Positions 8,221-16,672 of a stretch of 64,000 nt of DNA are shown piece by piece (the first letter of the stretch is position 1; each line of letters starts with the position of its first letter). The DNA is from Euzebyales bacterium (GTDB lineage: Bacteria > Actinomycetota > Nitriliruptoria > Euzebyales > JAHELV01). Under the pieces are notes generated by a model. The model saw nothing but the letters and a program-made list of their open reading frames with translations. It had not been told where the DNA came from and ran no database searches. The stretch spans positions 1 to 64,000 of the forward strand of contig DASUUK010000041.1 of assembly GCA_036374135.1 (NCBI GenBank), written 5' to 3'. The position numbers and the translations under genes were made by a program.

Positions 8221-8226
8221 TACGGT
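8221..8226 (+). promoter_or_regulatory. -10 box of a likely leaderless promoter
   Basis: TACGGT lies nine bases before the ATG of the hydroxyproline dehydratase gene, with no Shine-Dalgarno sequence between them. Confidence 0.45.
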
Positions 8227-8235
8227 ACTCGTCCG

Positions 8236-9258
8236 ATGGCAACCACGACCACGCCGGCCCTCACCGTCACGACCGTGGACTACCACACCGCGGGTGAGCC
8301 GTTCAGGATCGTCACGGGCGGTGTTCCGCCGCTGGAGGGCGCGGACGTGCCCGCACGCCGCCGGTTCGCCGCCGACCGGCTCGACGACGTGCGCCAACTG
8401 CTGGTCAACGAGCCGCGGGGCCACGCCGACATGTACGGCTGCTTCGTCACCGAGCCGGACGACGGCGACGGCGATCTGGGCGTGGTGTTCTTCCACAACG
8501 CCGGCTACTCGACGGCCTGCGGGCACGGGACCATCGCGCTGGTCACCTGGGCGCTGGAGAACGGCGTCGTGCCGGTCACCGGTGCGCGGACCACCGTGAC
8601 CGTCGACGCCCCGTCGGGCCGCCTCGTGGCGACGGCGACGGTCGACGGCGACAGGGTCCGCGCCGTCAGGTTCACCAACGTCGCGTCCTACCTGGAGGCG
8701 ACCGAGGTCCGCGTCACCGTGGACGGCAGGCGGCTGGGACCGGCGATCGCGTTCGGCGGTGCGTTCTACGCCGTGCTTCCCGCTGCCGACGTGGACGCGA
8801 CCGTGCGCGCGGAGGACCTTCCGGCGCTGATCAGGCAGGGACGGTCGATCAAGGCCGCGATCGAGGCGCAGCGCACGACCGTCCATCCGGAGCGGCGGGA
8901 GGTCCGCGACATCTACGGCGTCATCTTCACCGACCGGACCAGGTGGGAGCGCGGCGCGCTGCACCAGCGCAACGTCGCGATCTTCGCTGACGGCGAGGTC
9001 GACCGCTCCCCCACCGGCAGCGGCGTGTCAGCGCGCCTCGCCCTGCTGGACGCGACCGGCGCACTGCCCCGTGGGACCGAACTGGTCACCACGGGCATCG
9101 CCGGCCAGGCGTTCACCGGCAGGGTGACCGGCGACGCGCGCGTCGGTGACCATCGTGCGGTGGTCACCGAGGTCAGCGGTGCCGCCTACCGGACGGGTGC
9201 GCACGAGTTCACGCTCGACCCCGACGATCCGTTGGGCACCGGGTTCCTGCTGCGATGA
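8236..9258 (+). CDS. trans-3-hydroxy-L-proline dehydratase (proline racemase family)
   Basis: A 340-aa proline-racemase-fold enzyme. Proline racemase and 4-hydroxyproline epimerase use two cysteines. Here the first is kept (C95 in YSTACGHGT), but the second is a threonine (T260 in DRSPTGSGVSA). That Cys/Thr pair is the known mark of trans-L-3-hydroxyproline dehydratase (EC 4.2.1.77), which forms pyrroline-2-carboxylate. The assignment is strengthened by the next gene, a putative Pyr2C reductase starting inside the stop codon. The pair would convert dietary or collagen-type 3-hydroxyproline to L-proline in the cytoplasm. Confidence 0.88.
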   Translation: MATTTTPALTVTTVDYHTAGEPFRIVTGGVPPLEGADVPARRRFAADRLDDVRQLLVNEPRGHADMYGCFVTEPDDGDGDLGVVFFHNAGYSTACGHGTIALVTWALENGVVPVTGARTTVTVDAPSGRLVATATVDGDRVRAVRFTNVASYLEATEVRVTVDGRRLGPAIAFGGAFYAVLPAADVDATVRAEDLPALIRQGRSIKAAIEAQRTTVHPERREVRDIYGVIFTDRTRWERGALHQRNVAIFADGEVDRSPTGSGVSARLALLDATGALPRGTELVTTGIAGQAFTGRVTGDARVGDHRAVVTEVSGAAYRTGAHEFTLDPDDPLGTGFLLR

Positions 9259-10190
9259 GGAACCCGCCGCCCTTCATCGACCGCGAGGCGCTGCTCCGAG
9301 CGCTGCCGATGCGCGCCGCCGTCGACACCCTGGAGCAGGCGTTCGCCGCCGACGACGCGATGGCACCGCCACGCACCCACCTGGACGTCGGCCGCGGTGA
9401 TCTGCTGCTGATGCCCGCCGCGTCACCTGCCGGAGTGGGCGTCAAGCTGGTGACCGTCACCCCAGGCAACCCCGCCCGCGGGGTGGATCTGATCCACGGC
9501 GTGTACGTCCTGTTCGACCCCGACATACGCGCGCCGCTCGCCCTGATCGACGGCGCGGCCATGACCGGGCTGCGCACGGCGGCGGTGTCGGGCCTGGCCA
9601 CCCGACACCTGGCACGCGCCGACGCGACGCGGCTTGCCGTGTTCGGCGCCGGCATGCAGGGCCGGGCGCACGTGACGGCGATGCGAGCAGTGCGGGAGAT
9701 CACGCACGTGACGGTCGTGTCGCGCACGCCCGCCGGGGCGCACGCACTGGTCGACGAACTGTCGGCCGAGGGCATCGCGGCGAGCGTCGGCGGACCCGCC
9801 TCGGTTGCCTTGGCCGATATCGTGTGCACCTGCACGACCAGTCGGTCGCCCGTCTTCGACGGCGCGCTGCTCCCCGACGGCGTCCACGTCAACGCCGTTG
9901 GTGCCTATCAGCCGACGGCCCGGGAGCTCGACACGACCACGGTCCGTCGCGGGCGGCTGCTCGTCGAGGACCGCGCGGCCGCGCTGGCTGAGGCCGGGGA
10001 CCTCGCGATCCCGATCGCCGCGGGCGACCTGGCACCCGACGACATCGTCGCCGACCTGCGACAGGTCGTGCGGGGCGCGGCGGTGCGACGGTCGGACGAC
10101 GACGTGACGGTGTTCAAGTCGGTGGGGCTCGCGATGGAGGACCTCGCGATCGCCGCTGCGGCGGTCGCCCGCCACCACGGGGACGAGTGA
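9255..10190 (+). CDS. ornithine cyclodeaminase/mu-crystallin family, probable pyrroline-2-carboxylate reductase
   Basis: A 311-aa Rossmann-fold protein with the NAD(P) motif LAVFGAGMQGRAHVTAM at ~124-140 and the family segments GVKLVTVTPGN and IDGAAMTGLRTAAVSGLA. The OCD/mu-crystallin family includes ornithine cyclodeaminase, alanine dehydrogenase and Pyr2C/imine reductases. The ATGA overlap with the 3-hydroxyproline dehydratase gene makes Pyr2C reductase (product L-proline) by far the likeliest role. The last codons precede a GC-rich direct repeat. Confidence 0.85.
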   Translation: MRNPPPFIDREALLRALPMRAAVDTLEQAFAADDAMAPPRTHLDVGRGDLLLMPAASPAGVGVKLVTVTPGNPARGVDLIHGVYVLFDPDIRAPLALIDGAAMTGLRTAAVSGLATRHLARADATRLAVFGAGMQGRAHVTAMRAVREITHVTVVSRTPAGAHALVDELSAEGIAASVGGPASVALADIVCTCTTSRSPVFDGALLPDGVHVNAVGAYQPTARELDTTTVRRGRLLVEDRAAALAEAGDLAIPIAAGDLAPDDIVADLRQVVRGAAVRRSDDDVTVFKSVGLAMEDLAIAAAAVARHHGDE

Positions 10191-10266
10191 CCGCGCCCGC
10201 GTCGCCGCGCGCGGACGTCGCCGCAACCGCGTCACCGCGCCCGCGTCGCGGCGCGCAGACGTCGCC
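10190..10266. repeat. 33-bp direct repeat, two copies
   Basis: Two copies of a 33-base sequence beginning ACCGCGCCCGCGTCGC, at 10190-10222 and 10234-10266, differ at two positions. They fill the first half of the gap between the OCD-family gene and the MetE-like gene. No function is evident. Confidence 0.75.
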
Positions 10267-10359
10267 AGGGTGGGGCGTGCCCGGGCCGCGGCACGGCGTT
10301 TGCGGCGCGTGGTCGACTGGAACGAACCCGGACACACTCCCTCCAGCGAGGAGGCCGTC

Positions 10360-11478
10360 ATGGCCAGGCGTTCGTCCCCACCATTCCGAGCCGATCACGT
10401 CGGGTCCCTGCTGCGACCCGCAGCGCTGCTACAGGCGCGCGAGGACCACCGTGCGGGCAAGATCAACGACGAGGAGCTGCGTAGCGTCGAGGACGCCGCG
10501 ATCTCCGAGGTCGTGCGGATGCAGGAGGAGGTCGGCCTGCAGTCGGCCACCGACGGTGAGTTCCGGCGCGCGTCCTGGCACATGGACTTCATCTACGCAC
10601 TGGGCGGCACCCGGCGCACCGACGATCGCATCACCGTGTCGTTCCGCAACCGCGAAGGTGGGATGGAGTTCGACACCGCCGCGCTCCGCGTCGACGAGCG
10701 GATCACGCTGGAGCGCCCGATCTTCGCCGAGGCGTTCACCTACCTCCGCGACCAGGTGACCTCGACAACGCCCAAGCTGACGATCCCGTCGCCGAGCATG
10801 ATCCACTACCGCGGCGGGCGCGCCTCGATCGACGAGACGGTCTATCCCGACATGGAGCAGTTCTGGAGCGACCTCACGTCGGCGTACGCCGAACAGGTGC
10901 AGGCCATGTACGACCTGGGGTGCCGCTACCTGCAGTTCGACGACGTCAGCCTCGCGTACCTCAACGACCCCGAACAGCGGGAGCACGTGCGCCGGATGGG
11001 CGGCGACCCCGATCACCAGCACGTGGAGTACATCAGGCACATCAACGAGGCGATCGCGGGGCGCCCCGACGACATGGCGATCACGACGCACATGTGTCGC
11101 GGCAACTTCCAGTCGTCGTGGGTCGCCGAGGGCGGGTACGACCACGTCGCGGAAGCGCTGTTCACCGAGCTCGACGTCGACGGGTTCTTCATGGAGTGGG
11201 ACGACGAGCGCTCCGGCGGGTTCGAGCCGCTGCGGTTCGTGCCGCCGGGCAAGCACGTCGTCCTGGGACTGGTGACGACGAAGTCCGGCGAGCTCGAACG
11301 TCCCGACGACCTCAAACGGCGGCTCGACGAGGCGTCGCGGTACGTCGACCTCGATCAACTGTGCCTGTCGCCGCAGTGCGGGTTCGCCTCGACCTCCGAG
11401 GGCAACCGCCTGAGCTACGACGACGAGGTCGCCAAGCTGCGCCTGGTCGTCGACACCGCGGCGGACGTGTGGGGTTGA
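10360..11478 (+). CDS. MetE C-terminal-domain-like (cobalamin-independent methionine synthase family) protein
   Basis: A 372-aa single-barrel protein of the YxjG/YxjH type, half the length of true MetE (~750 aa), lacking the N-terminal domain. Putative zinc ligands are present: HMC in ITTHMCRGNFQSSW and the distal cysteine in LSPQCGFAST. The N-terminal FRADHVGSLLRP is a family hallmark. Such stand-alone barrels take methyl or related thio-ether substrates; some act in S-methyl salvage or vinyl/ether cleavage. A strong ribosome site (GCGAGGAGG) precedes ATG 10360. The MBL-fold gene overlaps its 3' end, so the two are probably co-expressed. Confidence 0.82.
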   Translation: MARRSSPPFRADHVGSLLRPAALLQAREDHRAGKINDEELRSVEDAAISEVVRMQEEVGLQSATDGEFRRASWHMDFIYALGGTRRTDDRITVSFRNREGGMEFDTAALRVDERITLERPIFAEAFTYLRDQVTSTTPKLTIPSPSMIHYRGGRASIDETVYPDMEQFWSDLTSAYAEQVQAMYDLGCRYLQFDDVSLAYLNDPEQREHVRRMGGDPDHQHVEYIRHINEAIAGRPDDMAITTHMCRGNFQSSWVAEGGYDHVAEALFTELDVDGFFMEWDDERSGGFEPLRFVPPGKHVVLGLVTTKSGELERPDDLKRRLDEASRYVDLDQLCLSPQCGFASTSEGNRLSYDDEVAKLRLVVDTAADVWG

Positions 11479-12527
11479 CGCCCGCTGCCGAGCTCGACCA
11501 GCCCGACGACTGGACCGAGCCCGGCGCGTACCCGGTCGCGCCCGGCATCGTCCGGATCCCGCTGCCCCTGCCGTCCGACGGATTGCGCGCGGTCAACGTC
11601 TACGCGCTCGTGGCCGATGACGGACTGGTGCTGATCGACGGCGGCTGGGCGCTCGAGGCGTCCCGCCGCCAGCTGACGCGGGCGCTGGCGGAGCTCGACC
11701 GTGAGCTGGGCGACATCACGCGCTTCCTGGTCACCCATGTGCACCGCGACCACTACACGCAGGCGGTCGCCGTCCGCCGTGAGCTGGGCACGCGCGTCAG
11801 CATGGGTGTCGGCGAACGCCCGTCGCTCGAGCTGATCCACGCCCCCGACCGTCGCGCGCTGGATACCCAGGCGCGGCGGATGCGCGCCGCCGGTGCGGAC
11901 CCGCTCGCCGAGGCGCTGCTTCGACGTCGGGCGTCGCGCCCGCTCGACCTCGCCGACTGGGCGCCGCCGGACGACTGGATCGACGACGATGCCGCCCTCG
12001 TCGTGGGTGACCGCCGGCTCCGGGCCATGCGGACGCCAGGGCACACGCAGGGACACCTCGTGTTCGCGGACACGGTCGGCGGAGTGCTGTTCGCGGGTGA
12101 TCACGTCCTGCCCCACATCACGCCGTCGATCGGCTTCGAGCCCGTCGACGCGCAGCTTCCGCTCGGGGACTACCTGCGGTCGCTGGCCGCGGTGCGCGAG
12201 CTGCCCGACCTGTGGCTGCTGCCGGCGCACGGGCCGGTGACCGACAGCGTCCACGCCCGCATCGAAGCCCTGGTGAAGCATCACGACGAACGACTCGATG
12301 CGACGGTGGACGCGGTCGAAGCGGGCGCGGTGACCGCGTACGACGCGGCCTGGCGGCTGCGGTGGACCCGTCGGGGACGGGCATTCGACGATCTCGACGT
12401 CTTCAACCAGATGCTGGCGGTCAGCGAGACGCTGGCGCACCTGGAGCTGCTGGCGGTGCGAGGGCGCCTGCACCGGGTGATCCAGGACGGCGTCACCCGG
12501 TACGCCCCGCCGCGCGCCGACGGCTGA
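11469..12527 (+). CDS. MBL-fold metallohydrolase with C-terminal winged helix (LACTB2-like)
   Basis: A 352-aa metallo-beta-lactamase-fold hydrolase. The zinc motif THVHRDHYTQAV (HxHxDH) lies at ~75-86, and further metal ligands are in TPGHTQGHL, AGDHVLP and LLPAHGPV. The last ~100 residues (from about ALVKHHDERLDATVDAV) resemble the winged-helix tail of LACTB2-type proteins. Substrate unknown; glyoxalase-II, thioester or nuclease activity are all possible. GTG 11469 and TTG 11475 are both feasible starts and both overlap the MetE-like gene. Palindrome copy 3 lies 17 bases past the stop. Confidence 0.82.
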   Translation: MGLTPAAELDQPDDWTEPGAYPVAPGIVRIPLPLPSDGLRAVNVYALVADDGLVLIDGGWALEASRRQLTRALAELDRELGDITRFLVTHVHRDHYTQAVAVRRELGTRVSMGVGERPSLELIHAPDRRALDTQARRMRAAGADPLAEALLRRRASRPLDLADWAPPDDWIDDDAALVVGDRRLRAMRTPGHTQGHLVFADTVGGVLFAGDHVLPHITPSIGFEPVDAQLPLGDYLRSLAAVRELPDLWLLPAHGPVTDSVHARIEALVKHHDERLDATVDAVEAGAVTAYDAAWRLRWTRRGRAFDDLDVFNQMLAVSETLAHLELLAVRGRLHRVIQDGVTRYAPPRADG

Positions 12528-12870
12528 GCGCTTGACACCGCTCCAGCGACGCGAAACGGACACGACGGACACCACCGACGGTGTCCGTCGTGTCCGATAC
12601 GTGTCGCTCGACGCCCTGGGGCGGCTCGCTCGACGCCCTGGGGCGGCGGGCGCGCCGCACCATGGACCTCGACCGGGCGGGCGGCGTGCGGTACGGTCAC
12701 CCTCGGCGTGTCCCACGCCGGACCTCCTGACCGGGCGCCCGCGCCGCCCGGCGGACGCGGAGGCGAAGGGGATCGATGTCCTCGGGTCCGATGTCCGGTC
12801 GTGCCCTGTCGACCGGTGGCTGGTGAACGGCGCGCGGGGCCCGCGCCGAGCCACCGGAGGGATTCTCGAC
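12528..12870. other. intergenic region with palindrome, short direct repeat and possible promoter
   Basis: 343 bases without a gene. It contains palindromic element copy 3 (12544-12610), two copies of the 20-mer GCTCGACGCCCTGGGGCGGC at 12606-12625 and 12628-12647, and a possible -10 box, TACGGT, at 12692-12697. If that promoter is used, the BtrH-like gene would have a leader of ~170 bases. Confidence 0.6.
12544..12610 (+). repeat. dispersed palindromic element, copy 3 (best conserved)
   Basis: A nearly perfect palindrome: AGCGACGCGAAACGGACACG to ACACC on the left pairs with GGTGT to CGATACGTGTCGCT on the right, around the spacer ACCGAC. The arms are ~29 bases. It lies just after the MBL gene stop and before the BtrH-like gene. 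Confidence 0.88.
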
Positions 12871-14193
12871 ATGACCGCACACAAGCACCTCAAGGCACGG
12901 ATCCGTGCACGCATGCACCGGACCGGCGAGTCCTACATGACCGCACGTCACATCGTGCTGTCGGCACGCCCCGGCAACACGTCCGACGGCACCGCCGACG
13001 CGGCCCTCGATCTGGGCGGCGTCACACCGGAAGCCGCGACGCTGCGCGTGCTCCTCACGGCCGTCGGGGCGACGGCACCCCACACCGGCCAGCCGTGGTC
13101 GGAGGCGATGCTGTTCGGCCTGACCGGCGGCGTCGGCGTGGCCGTGCACACGTTCCGGTACGAACGCGACGACGTGTCGACCCTGTTCGTCGGGGCGCGT
13201 CGGCCCGACATCGCGGACGGCATGGTCGCCGGCCTCGATCGCCTGGGCATCGCCCACACCGTGCATGAGACAGCGGGCGCCCGTACCGCGGCCACGCAGT
13301 TGCGGGGCGCACTGACCGCGTACGGTCCCGTCGCGGCATGGGTGGACGCCGCGACGTTGGGCACCCGCGGGATGCCCGCCTCGTGGGAGGGTGGCGCGTA
13401 CCACGTGCTCGCCGTCCTGGGCGTCGACGACGACGCGGGCACGGCGACGCTCGCCGACCTGACCGCCGCACCCGTCGTCGTGGCATCCGAGCAACTGGAC
13501 GCCGCCCGCGCACGCATCCGCAAGCAACGGCACCGGGTCCTCGCCGTCACCGCCGTGCCGGACGAGGACGTCGGGCTCGACGCAGCCGTACGCGACGCGA
13601 TCGAGGCGTGCCACGCCACGCTCACCGGAGGCCGCGCACGGGCCATGAGGATCGATGCCCTCGACGACCTCGCCGCCCGAATGGTCGGCGACGGCCGTGA
13701 CGGCTGGGCGCAGATGTTCCCGCCCGGACGCCACCTTTGGACGGCCCTGACGTCGCTGCACCTGTTCGTGGAGCACTACGGCACCGGGAGAGGGTTGTCC
13801 CGGCCCCTGTATGCGGCGTTCCTTCGTGAGGTTGCCTCGGCGACAGGTGTGCGCGGAGCCGACGAGGCGGCGGAGCACTACGACGACCTGGGTCGGCAGT
13901 GGCGCGCGCTCGCCGTGGCCGCACTGCCGGATGGGATCGACCTGCTGGCGCAGGCCCGACGCCTGCAGGACGAACGCGCCGCGCTGTATGCGGCGTCAGG
14001 TGCCGGTGCGGTGCAGCGGCTCTCGGCCATCTGGCAGCGGCTCGACGCCCTCGGCGCCCATGCCGCCGACGCGTTCCCACTGGATGCCGACGGCGCCGCC
14101 GGGCTGCGCGCGGAGCTCGCGCGCCGGATGCGGCTGATCGCCGCGGCCGAACGCGATGCGGCCACGCTGCTGGAGCGGGTCGCCGACGGCTGA
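12871..14193 (+). CDS. BtrH N-terminal domain / DUF4872-like protein
   Basis: A 440-aa protein resembling butirosin-biosynthesis protein BtrH (acyltransferase-like, cysteine-protease-fold N-terminal half) followed by a DUF4872-like helical half. Visible segments are LLTAVGATAPHTGQPWSEAM, FGLTGGVGVAVHTFRY, and GPVAAWVDAATLG with YHVLAVLGVDDDAGTATLAD. A basic leader of ~30 residues (KHLKARIRARMHRTGESYMT) precedes it. In BtrH the enzyme moves a gamma-glutamyl-aminobutyryl side chain; no aminoglycoside genes lie here, so the function is open. The ribosome site CCGGAGGG precedes ATG 12871. Palindrome copies 3 and 4 flank this single gene. Confidence 0.75.
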   Translation: MTAHKHLKARIRARMHRTGESYMTARHIVLSARPGNTSDGTADAALDLGGVTPEAATLRVLLTAVGATAPHTGQPWSEAMLFGLTGGVGVAVHTFRYERDDVSTLFVGARRPDIADGMVAGLDRLGIAHTVHETAGARTAATQLRGALTAYGPVAAWVDAATLGTRGMPASWEGGAYHVLAVLGVDDDAGTATLADLTAAPVVVASEQLDAARARIRKQRHRVLAVTAVPDEDVGLDAAVRDAIEACHATLTGGRARAMRIDALDDLAARMVGDGRDGWAQMFPPGRHLWTALTSLHLFVEHYGTGRGLSRPLYAAFLREVASATGVRGADEAAEHYDDLGRQWRALAVAALPDGIDLLAQARRLQDERAALYAASGAGAVQRLSAIWQRLDALGAHAADAFPLDADGAAGLRAELARRMRLIAAAERDAATLLERVADG

Positions 14194-14212
14194 GCCGTCG
14201 AGCTCGGGCCCC

Positions 14213-14276
14213 AGCGATGCGAAACGGACACGAGGAACACCGCCGGCGGTGTCACCGCTGTCCGATACACGTCGCT
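14213..14276 (+). repeat. dispersed palindromic element, copy 4
   Basis: AGCGATGCGAAACGGACACG to ACACCG on the left opposes CGGTGT to CGATACACGTCGCT on the right. It sits 19 bases past the BtrH-like stop and 28 bases before the stop of the convergent esterase gene. A bidirectional terminator role is therefore possible. Confidence 0.85.
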
Positions 14277-14304
14277 GAGCCCGCGGGCGAGGAGCCCGCG
14301 CCCG

Positions 14305-15453
14305 TCAGTTGCGTCCCGGTTGATCGGCGAAGAAGCGCAGCATCTCGGCCGACGCGTGCGGTCCCTTCGGGTCCGTGTGCGAGCCGCCCGGGTCACCCCC
14401 GGACCAGGCGTGGCCGAGGCCGTGCACGGTCCACGCCTCGGCGAGCACCCGCCCGTCGGGCGCGTGGTGGACGCGGCGCGTGGACACGCGTCCACCGTCG
14501 GTTCGTTCGTGCACGCTCACCAACGGCCGGGAGGTGTGTGCCGTGGCGTGCGCCACCGCGTGCTCGGCGTTGCGGGGGTGCACCGTGCGGTCCGCGTCGC
14601 CGTGGAAGACGATCGTCGGGACCGGCCTCGCGGCCCGCGACGGGGTGCCGCCACCCTTCATCGCCTGCAGCGCGGACGACAGGTCGTGCGCGCTGCGGTA
14701 CGGCAGCCCGGAGTGCGCGCCCACCGCGGCGAACAGGTCGGGGTAGACCGCCGCCAGCACCAACGCCATCGCGCCGCCCGCCGACATCCCGGCAACGAAG
14801 ATGCGGTCGGGATCGATCGCGTGATCGGCGACCACGGTGCGGACGAGCTCGGCGATGATCGAGGGCTCGCCCCGACCGCGCAGCTGGTCCTGCGCCCGGA
14901 ACCAGTTCCAGCAGCGCGAGGGGTTGGCGTCGTTCGTCTGCTCCGGGTACGCGACGAGCATGCCGTGGCCCGCGGCGAGCGTGTGCATCCGGGTGCCGGT
15001 CGAGAAGTCGTCAGCATCCTGCGTGCAGCCGTGGAGCATGACGATCAGGCCGGTGGCGGTGGCCGACGGGACCTCCAACCGGTAGCGCCTGCTGCCTGCC
15101 GGGGTCGTTACCGTGTCCTCGATGGTCGACGTGGACCTGTCGGACGCGGGGGACCGCGTCTCGACGCGTGTCGGGCCGGGGTCCGATGTGCGCTCGGTGT
15201 GGATCACGGTGGCCTGCACCCGACGCGGCGTGTCAGCGGACGGCTGTCGCACGTTGGATCCGGAGCGGGGACGGCCGCTGGCCGACCGTGGAGAGCCGGT
15301 GGGTGGTGCAGTGGCCTGCGCGGACGATCTGCCGAGAGACCGCTGGATCAACGCCGTCGCCTCACGGATCCGACCGGAGCGGGTGAGCTGTGTCGCGCGA
15401 TGCATCCACAGCGGGGTGCGGTTGCCGGTCGGCGGGTCGTGCGGTCGCGGCAT
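14305..15453 (-). CDS. PHB depolymerase-family esterase (extracellular catalytic domain type 1-like)
   Basis: A 382-aa alpha/beta hydrolase of the short-chain PHA depolymerase/LpqC family. The oxyanion segment VMLHGCTQDADDF is at ~138-150, the nucleophile serine is in FVAGMSAGGAMAL, and the histidine is in VHGLGHAWSGGDP. The N-terminal ~110 residues are basic and low-complexity, with WMHRATQLTRSGRIREATAL, a segment typical of these proteins; no clear signal peptide is visible. Substrates may be polyhydroxybutyrate or feruloyl/acetyl esters. The gene follows the RHH regulator by 23 bases on the same strand, forming an operon. Confidence 0.85.
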   Translation of the reverse strand: MPRPHDPPTGNRTPLWMHRATQLTRSGRIREATALIQRSLGRSSAQATAPPTGSPRSASGRPRSGSNVRQPSADTPRRVQATVIHTERTSDPGPTRVETRSPASDRSTSTIEDTVTTPAGSRRYRLEVPSATATGLIVMLHGCTQDADDFSTGTRMHTLAAGHGMLVAYPEQTNDANPSRCWNWFRAQDQLRGRGEPSIIAELVRTVVADHAIDPDRIFVAGMSAGGAMALVLAAVYPDLFAAVGAHSGLPYRSAHDLSSALQAMKGGGTPSRAARPVPTIVFHGDADRTVHPRNAEHAVAHATAHTSRPLVSVHERTDGGRVSTRRVHHAPDGRVLAEAWTVHGLGHAWSGGDPGGSHTDPKGPHASAEMLRFFADQPGRN

Positions 15454-15476
15454 AGATGTCCTCCTCGGGGCGTCGG

Positions 15477-15863
15477 TCAGCTGATGCGGTCGGCCAGGGC
15501 GCGGCGCACGTGCGGTGGCGCTCGGAACGCACCGAGCACCTCGACCGCCTCGATCGTGTCGGCGGCGAGGTCGGCGGTGACGTCGTCGGCGATGGTCGCC
15601 AGCCCCAGCACCCGGATCTGCAGTCGCGTGCCCGCGGCGCGTGCCTGTTCGAGCTCGGCGCGGGTGATGTGGCGCAGCCCCAGGGTCATCGTCCGACGAT
15701 CGACGGTGCGGCGGACCGCCTCGTCATGGCGCAGCAACTGGTTGCGGATGGCCGTCCTGATGAAGTCGGTGCGGTTGGCGTAGAAGCTCTCGGCAACGAG
15801 CAGGTCGATCTGTCCGAGATCAACCAGCCCGAGATTGACCGTGATCTTCTCCGTTTCGCTCAT
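15477..15863 (-). CDS. ribbon-helix-helix (CopG-like) regulator
   Basis: A 128-aa protein whose first ~50 residues form a ribbon-helix-helix DNA-binding domain: KITVNLGLVDLGQIDLLVAE followed by SFYANRTDFIRTAIRNQLLR. The remaining ~75 residues are a conserved tail seen in regulators paired with PHB-depolymerase-type esterases. It is probably an autoregulated repressor of this two-gene operon. ATG 15863 is chosen; the frame is open for 114 bases upstream, but that part crosses the promoter palindromes and has no family similarity. Confidence 0.8.
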   Translation of the reverse strand: MSETEKITVNLGLVDLGQIDLLVAESFYANRTDFIRTAIRNQLLRHDEAVRRTVDRRTMTLGLRHITRAELEQARAAGTRLQIRVLGLATIADDVTADLAADTIEAVEVLGAFRAPPHVRRALADRIS

Positions 15864-15889
15864 CGGCCGCCGTCCGATACTCCGTTCGC

Positions 15890-15914
15890 CATCCGAGTGG
15901 ATGGTATACGGATG
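15890..15914 (-). promoter_or_regulatory. candidate promoter/operator of the RHH-esterase operon
   Basis: CATCC-GAGT-GGATG forms an inverted repeat, followed by the self-complementary GTATAC and a third GGATG. On the minus strand TATACC (15908-15903) could serve as the -10 box. The overlap of repeat and -10 box is what an autorepressor site would look like. Confidence 0.4.
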
Positions 15915-15982
15915 TTCGGCTGTGCGCCAGCCCTGGACGTGATCAGTGGAATGTCGACCCCAGGTTGTGTGTTGCACCGCGC

Positions 15983-16582
15983 ATGCGCACCTTCGCGATC
16001 ACCTGGGACTACCGCTGCCCGTTCGCCCGCAACGCCAACGAGTTCGTCGTCGACGCCCTGCTCGGCGGCGCCGACTGGGACGTCACCTTCGTGCCGTTCT
16101 CACTCGGCCAGGTCCACGTGGCCGACGGCGAGACGCCCGTGTGGGACCGGCCGGCCGACGATTCGGGCCTGCTCGCACTGCAGGTCGGCACCGCGGTGCG
16201 CGACATCGACCCGCAGCGGTTCCCGGACGTGCACCGCGACCTGTTCGCGCTGCGCCACGACCTGGGCGGCAACCTGCGCGACGCCGACCGGCTGCGTGAG
16301 ATCGTGACGCGCCATGAGGTCGACGCCGGCGCGGTCTTCACCCACGTCGCCGACGGCCGGGCGCTCAAAGCGGTCAGCGAGGCGCACGAGGCCGCGGCCG
16401 CCGAGCACGACGTGTGGGGCGTGCCGACGCTGATCTGCGGAGACCGCGCAGTCTTCGTCCGCCTGATGCACCGCTCCGACGGTGACGCGGGGACGGCGGC
16501 GGCGACGGTCGAGCGCCTGCTCGACCTGATGGACGGCTTCGTCGACCTCAACGAGTTCAAGCACACCCGCATCCCGCGCTGA
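15983..16582 (+). CDS. DsbA-family thioredoxin-fold protein
   Basis: A 199-aa thioredoxin-like protein of the DsbA/2-hydroxychromene-2-carboxylate isomerase group. The active-site-like motif WDYRCPFARNANE near residues 8-20 keeps only the first cysteine (CPFA rather than CxxC), and the cis-proline loop is VWGVPTLICG. It may act as a thiol transferase or isomerase working with mycothiol or glutathione-like thiols, not as a disulfide oxidase. No signal peptide is seen, so it is probably cytoplasmic. ATG 15983 matches the family N terminus. There is no operon partner. Confidence 0.82.
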   Translation: MRTFAITWDYRCPFARNANEFVVDALLGGADWDVTFVPFSLGQVHVADGETPVWDRPADDSGLLALQVGTAVRDIDPQRFPDVHRDLFALRHDLGGNLRDADRLREIVTRHEVDAGAVFTHVADGRALKAVSEAHEAAAAEHDVWGVPTLICGDRAVFVRLMHRSDGDAGTAAATVERLLDLMDGFVDLNEFKHTRIPR

Positions 16583-16672
16583 GCGCAGCGCCGGGTGAGG
16601 GCGAGCGCCAGCGAGCCGGCGGGCGGGGATCGATTAGGCTCGGCGCGCACGAGCGACAGGAGTGCGTGGCTG

